A stretch of 64,000 bases of DNA, from assembly GCF_024704835.1 (NCBI RefSeq), contig NZ_JAMXBE010000001.1:248001-312000 (forward strand), in the 5' to 3' direction. The position numbers and the translations under genes were made by a program. Position 1 is the stretch's first letter. The number at the start of each line of letters is the position of its first letter. The DNA is from Parapedobacter tibetensis (GTDB lineage Bacteria > Bacteroidota > Bacteroidia > Sphingobacteriales > Sphingobacteriaceae). Below the pieces are notes generated by a model. That model ran no database searches. It worked only from the letters and a program-made list of their open reading frames with translations, and was not told the DNA's origin. This document shows positions 63,866-64,000 of the stretch, piece by piece.

Positions 63866-64000
63866 CTACATCAGAATATTATTAATCGGCTGTACCGGCT
63901 CAGGCAAGTTCGTCTCATCAAGCATATCCCGTAGGTCGATCTCTATGGTTCGGCTCAGTGAGGCCATCGGGATATCATTGGGCCCACCTTCAAACGGATT
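63866..64000 (-). CDS. Bestrophin family protein (C-terminal fragment)
   Basis: The last 44 codons of a minus-strand gene that runs out of the window. NPFEGGPNDIPMASLSRTIEIDL is the conserved C-terminal motif of bacterial bestrophins (UPF0187/YneE), chloride or cation channels. Stop TAG at 63866-63868. Only the fragment can be judged. Confidence 0.7.
   Translation of the reverse strand, partial: NPFEGGPNDIPMASLSRTIEIDLRDMLDETNLPEPVQPINNILM

Overview
This is a chromosomal window from a member of the Bacteroidota, most likely Sphingobacteriales (Parapedobacter, Olivibacter or Pedobacter-like). I place it by gene content and not by any search. The pointers are a type IX secretion sorting domain, the long form of IspG, BshA (bacillithiol synthesis), a FecR/DUF4974 anti-sigma factor with an STN-domain partner, an M56/TonB plus BlaI pair, and promoters of the Bacteroidota form TTG-N20-TAnnTTTG. 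I see no prophage, insertion sequence, plasmid function or CRISPR array.

Layout. 1-5.4 kb: the 5' part of a SAM-dependent methyltransferase gene, an Mla-type lipid ABC transporter pair, and a four-gene run of SDR, PspC, LiaF-like and GYF-RDD membrane proteins. 5.4-20.1 kb: housekeeping genes (ispG, tyrS, ftsK, a LolA-like carrier, a lytic transglycosylase, an RluB-type pseudouridine synthase, a MazG-like NTPase, a radical SAM protein), with a small T9SS cargo, an APC permease and a DUF4397 lipoprotein between them. 20.1-33.7 kb: one long minus-strand informational block, in transcription order tRNA-Thr, Tyr, Gly, Thr, tuf, tRNA-Trp, secE, nusG, rplK, rplA, rplJ, rplL, rpoB, rpoC. Its first five genes are in the same order and with the same anticodons as the E. 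coli thrU-tyrU-glyT-thrT-tufB cluster. 33.7-44.7 kb: the accessory part. It holds an Omp85-type barrel, an MscS channel, an unusual lipoprotein, two genes of unknown function, a helically phased short repeat array, and a five-gene operon (ECF sigma factor, FecR anti-sigma, STN plus LA_2272-repeat surface protein, lipid A-type acyltransferase, and a methyltransferase-like protein that lacks its SAM-binding core). 44.8-64 kb: a transglutaminase-like protein, a lipoprotein, pirin, queH, the DUF177-rpmF-plsX-fabH-accB-accC fatty-acid initiation cluster, tatC, rpiB, an M28 peptidase, a DUF819 membrane protein, the BlaI-M56 pair, bshA, pyrH-frr, a second MscS channel and the 3' end of a bestrophin gene.

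How parts work together. The informational block couples tRNA supply, elongation factor, transcription elongation factor, stalk and L1 proteins and RNA polymerase under a few promoters, with hairpins at tuf/tRNA-Trp and rplL/rpoB where expression could be partitioned. plsX-fabH-accBC supplies the first steps of fatty acid synthesis. The sigma/FecR operon looks like a cell-surface signalling unit in which the usual SusC-type receptor is replaced by a repeat barrel protein and which carries its own lipid acyltransferase. The BlaI-M56 promoter has a perfect palindrome exactly in the spacer between its -33 and -7 boxes.

The findings I would look at first are the sigma/FecR/LA_2272/acyltransferase operon, the core-less methyltransferase, the phased repeat array next to an unpaired promoter box, the BlaI operator arrangement, and the structured intergenic repeats.
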